Shown here: piece after piece, positions 5,212 through 6,328 of the stretch
Numbering within the stretch: position 1 is the first letter of the stretch
Layout of the letters: the number at the start of each line of letters is the position of its first letter
Origin: UBA5177 sp002413265
GTDB taxonomy: Bacteria > Chloroflexota > UBA5177
Length of the DNA: 6,328 nucleotides
Direction: 5' to 3'
Assembly (NCBI GenBank): GCA_036752825.1
Contig: DAIORV010000126.1
Span: 1 to 6,328, forward strand
Position numbers and translations under genes: made by a program
The notes under the pieces: generated by a model
Seen by the model: only the letters and a program-made list of their open reading frames with translations
Databases searched by the model: none
Told to the model about the DNA's origin: nothing

Positions 5212-5436
5212 CTATCGGCCACGGGCAAAGCTCTGGTCCCGTGTAAGCCAGCGGCCGTGGGCCGCCTGTTCGGCTATCCAGCCGGTGCCGCCCCACCAGA
5301 ACCAGTTCCGTTCGCGACGATCGAGCTCCTTCTTGGTCGGTGCCGTTTGCCAGAAGACGCGCGCCCAGTATCGGGTCTGATCACGGGCGATAGCCGCCCG
5401 TAGGCGCGCGACCTCGGTGATGGAAAGGGTTCTCAC
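5212..5436 (-). CDS. Small Trp-rich protein of unknown function, coupled to the TrbL-like gene
   Basis: A 74-aa product I do not recognise. It is soluble and charged with seven tryptophans (W24, W29, W45, W47, W48, W53, W63), five of them around 'RERNWFWWGGTGWIAEQ'. There is no signal peptide or convincing membrane helix. Its GTG start at 5436 overlaps the TGA stop of the upstream TrbL-like gene as GTGA, strong evidence that it is a real, translationally coupled gene and not a chance ORF. It is the last gene of the visible conjugation block, and xis starts 54 bases further on. A role in the transfer apparatus or in the switch to excision is possible from position alone. Confidence 0.65.
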   Translation of the reverse strand: MRTLSITEVARLRAAIARDQTRYWARVFWQTAPTKKELDRRERNWFWWGGTGWIAEQAAHGRWLTRDQSFARGR

Positions 5437-6328
5437 CCGCCGGCACCGCGCAGCCGGCGGAGGCGCTGAATTCCAGCGCCGATGGCGCGCGACGCCCGCC
5501 CACGTGCCGCCCCCATCCGCGGCGCCAGCAGACCGCTGGCGCGTCGAGTCACCGCGCCGATCGGGAGCATGTATGCAGCGGTGCCGCCCCAGCCCCTCGC
5601 CACGGTGCCGGCGGTGCCGTGGGCGAACTTGATGCCTTGGAAGATGGCGACCGGCGAGATGGCGGTGATGAGAAGGATCGCGAAGCCGCTCGCCATCCAG
5701 TCCGCCTTGCCGTCGTTGGGTGCCACGCCGAGCACTCCGGGCAGCAGGAGCGAGAGGCCGACCATGAAGGCGGTCGCGACGACGAACTTGGAGAGCAGAA
5801 GACCAATCACAAACTCGGCCAGATGCAGCGCGCCGCCGGCCATTCGTGGCCAGATGGCGAGCACGCAGACCAAGGGGACGAAGGCGGTGATAGTGAGCAC
5901 AAGCGCTGCCCGCACGATCAGTTCCAGATAGACGACCAGGGCGAGGAAGCTGATCAGGAGGGCCATGAGGATCAGCGCCACCACGTTGAGGTGGACGTGG
6001 GAGAGATCCACGCTCCCGGTGGCCACCACCGCGTGGGCATTGGCGAGCGCGAGCTCTTTGTCCCAGGCATGGCCGAGGAGCGCGGCGTGGACGGTGGCGT
6101 ATTGGACGATGGCGAGGCCCGAGTAGGCGAGGAATACGCAGGCGATGACCCGCGGCACCACCTTGAGGCCGAGGCCGAGTTCGCCGCCGAAGATGCGCTC
6201 GATGATGCCGAAGGCGACCACCGCGCCGAGGATGAGAAGCGAGATGGCGAGCACGCGGTTGTAGACCGGCACCAGCGCGAGGAAGTCGGGCTCCGTCGAA
6301 TCGCCGAACGAGTGCACCAGGTTGCTGA
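5433..6328 (-). CDS. TrbL/VirB6-like polytopic conjugation protein, 5' end outside window
   Basis: At least 298 residues are visible, open to the right edge with no in-frame stop upstream of the GTG at 6317, so the gene probably begins outside. Counting from that GTG, hydrophobic helices lie near 20-40, 53-71, 110-132, 135-155, 163-192 and 208-227. A basic Ala/Gly/Arg tail (about 258-294) follows, probably cytoplasmic. The conserved style ('STEPDFLALVPVYNRVLAIS' then paired helices, and 'AISPVAIFQGIKF' in the last third) fits TrbL/VirB6-like inner-membrane subunits of type IV secretion systems, as found in actinobacterial conjugative elements. Its presence argues that the integrase belongs to a conjugative element rather than a phage. 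The stop overlaps the next gene's start by four bases. The exact family name is less certain than the polytopic transfer-protein class. Confidence 0.72.
   Translation of the reverse strand, partial: SNLVHSFGDSTEPDFLALVPVYNRVLAISLLILGAVVAFGIIERIFGGELGLGLKVVPRVIACVFLAYSGLAIVQYATVHAALLGHAWDKELALANAHAVVATGSVDLSHVHLNVVALILMALLISFLALVVYLELIVRAALVLTITAFVPLVCVLAIWPRMAGGALHLAEFVIGLLLSKFVVATAFMVGLSLLLPGVLGVAPNDGKADWMASGFAILLITAISPVAIFQGIKFAHGTAGTVARGWGGTAAYMLPIGAVTRRASGLLAPRMGAARGRASRAIGAGIQRLRRLRGAGG

Noticed and set aside
4985..5296. Minus-strand 103-aa frame bridging the 74-aa ORF and xis
   Set aside because: It overlaps two better supported genes in another frame and is only Arg/Pro-rich out-of-frame sequence.
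5482..5931. + strand 149-aa frame antisense to the TrbL-like gene
   Set aside because: A long open antisense frame is expected in GC-rich coding DNA; no RBS, motif or coupling supports it.

Overview
The window is GC-rich DNA with several GTG/TTG starts, a tRNA gene that encodes its own CCA end, and a TrbL/VirB6-like conjugation protein. This fits a high-GC bacterium, most likely an actinobacterium; the lineage is inferred from style and not proven. It reads as one end of an integrative (probably conjugative) element next to a tRNA gene.

Left end (1-218): the 3' part of a tRNA-Ala(GGC) gene is followed by a dense non-coding patch. This holds a perfect A/T-rich dyad, a GC-rich hairpin, three exact-period 12-bp direct repeats (TTGACACACTAT) and another hairpin. 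This is the expected look of an integrase attachment region with arm-type sites.

Cargo (219-3568): a higBA-type toxin-antitoxin pair runs on the minus strand. The toxin comes first, and the antitoxin is an XRE domain fused to an ImmA/IrrE-like HExxH peptidase. Divergent from it is a 434-aa beta-family protein. Convergent with that, and overlapping it by 18 bp, is a 193-aa sce7726-family protein with a PD-(D/E)xK-like core. The higB and beta-protein ATG codons interlock (CATG, 1699-1702). An A/T-rich dyad at 1673-1692 sits over putative promoters in both directions, so the antitoxin may control both transcripts.

Mobility core (3629-5157): an excisionase-like HTH protein and a tyrosine integrase sit on the minus strand. 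They are joined by a one-base TAGTG stop/start overlap, which sets the integrase start at 4780 (383 aa).

Right end (5212-6328): a 74-aa Trp-rich protein of unknown function is coupled by a GTGA overlap to the 3' part of a polytopic TrbL-like gene that runs off the window. All minus-strand genes from the TrbL-like gene through the small ORF, xis, int and sce7726 read toward the tRNA. The cargo therefore lies between int and the tRNA-side end of the element. The most interesting item is the beta-protein/sce7726 pair, an uncharacterised two-gene module with a probable nuclease fold, next to a toxin-antitoxin operon with which it may share an operator.
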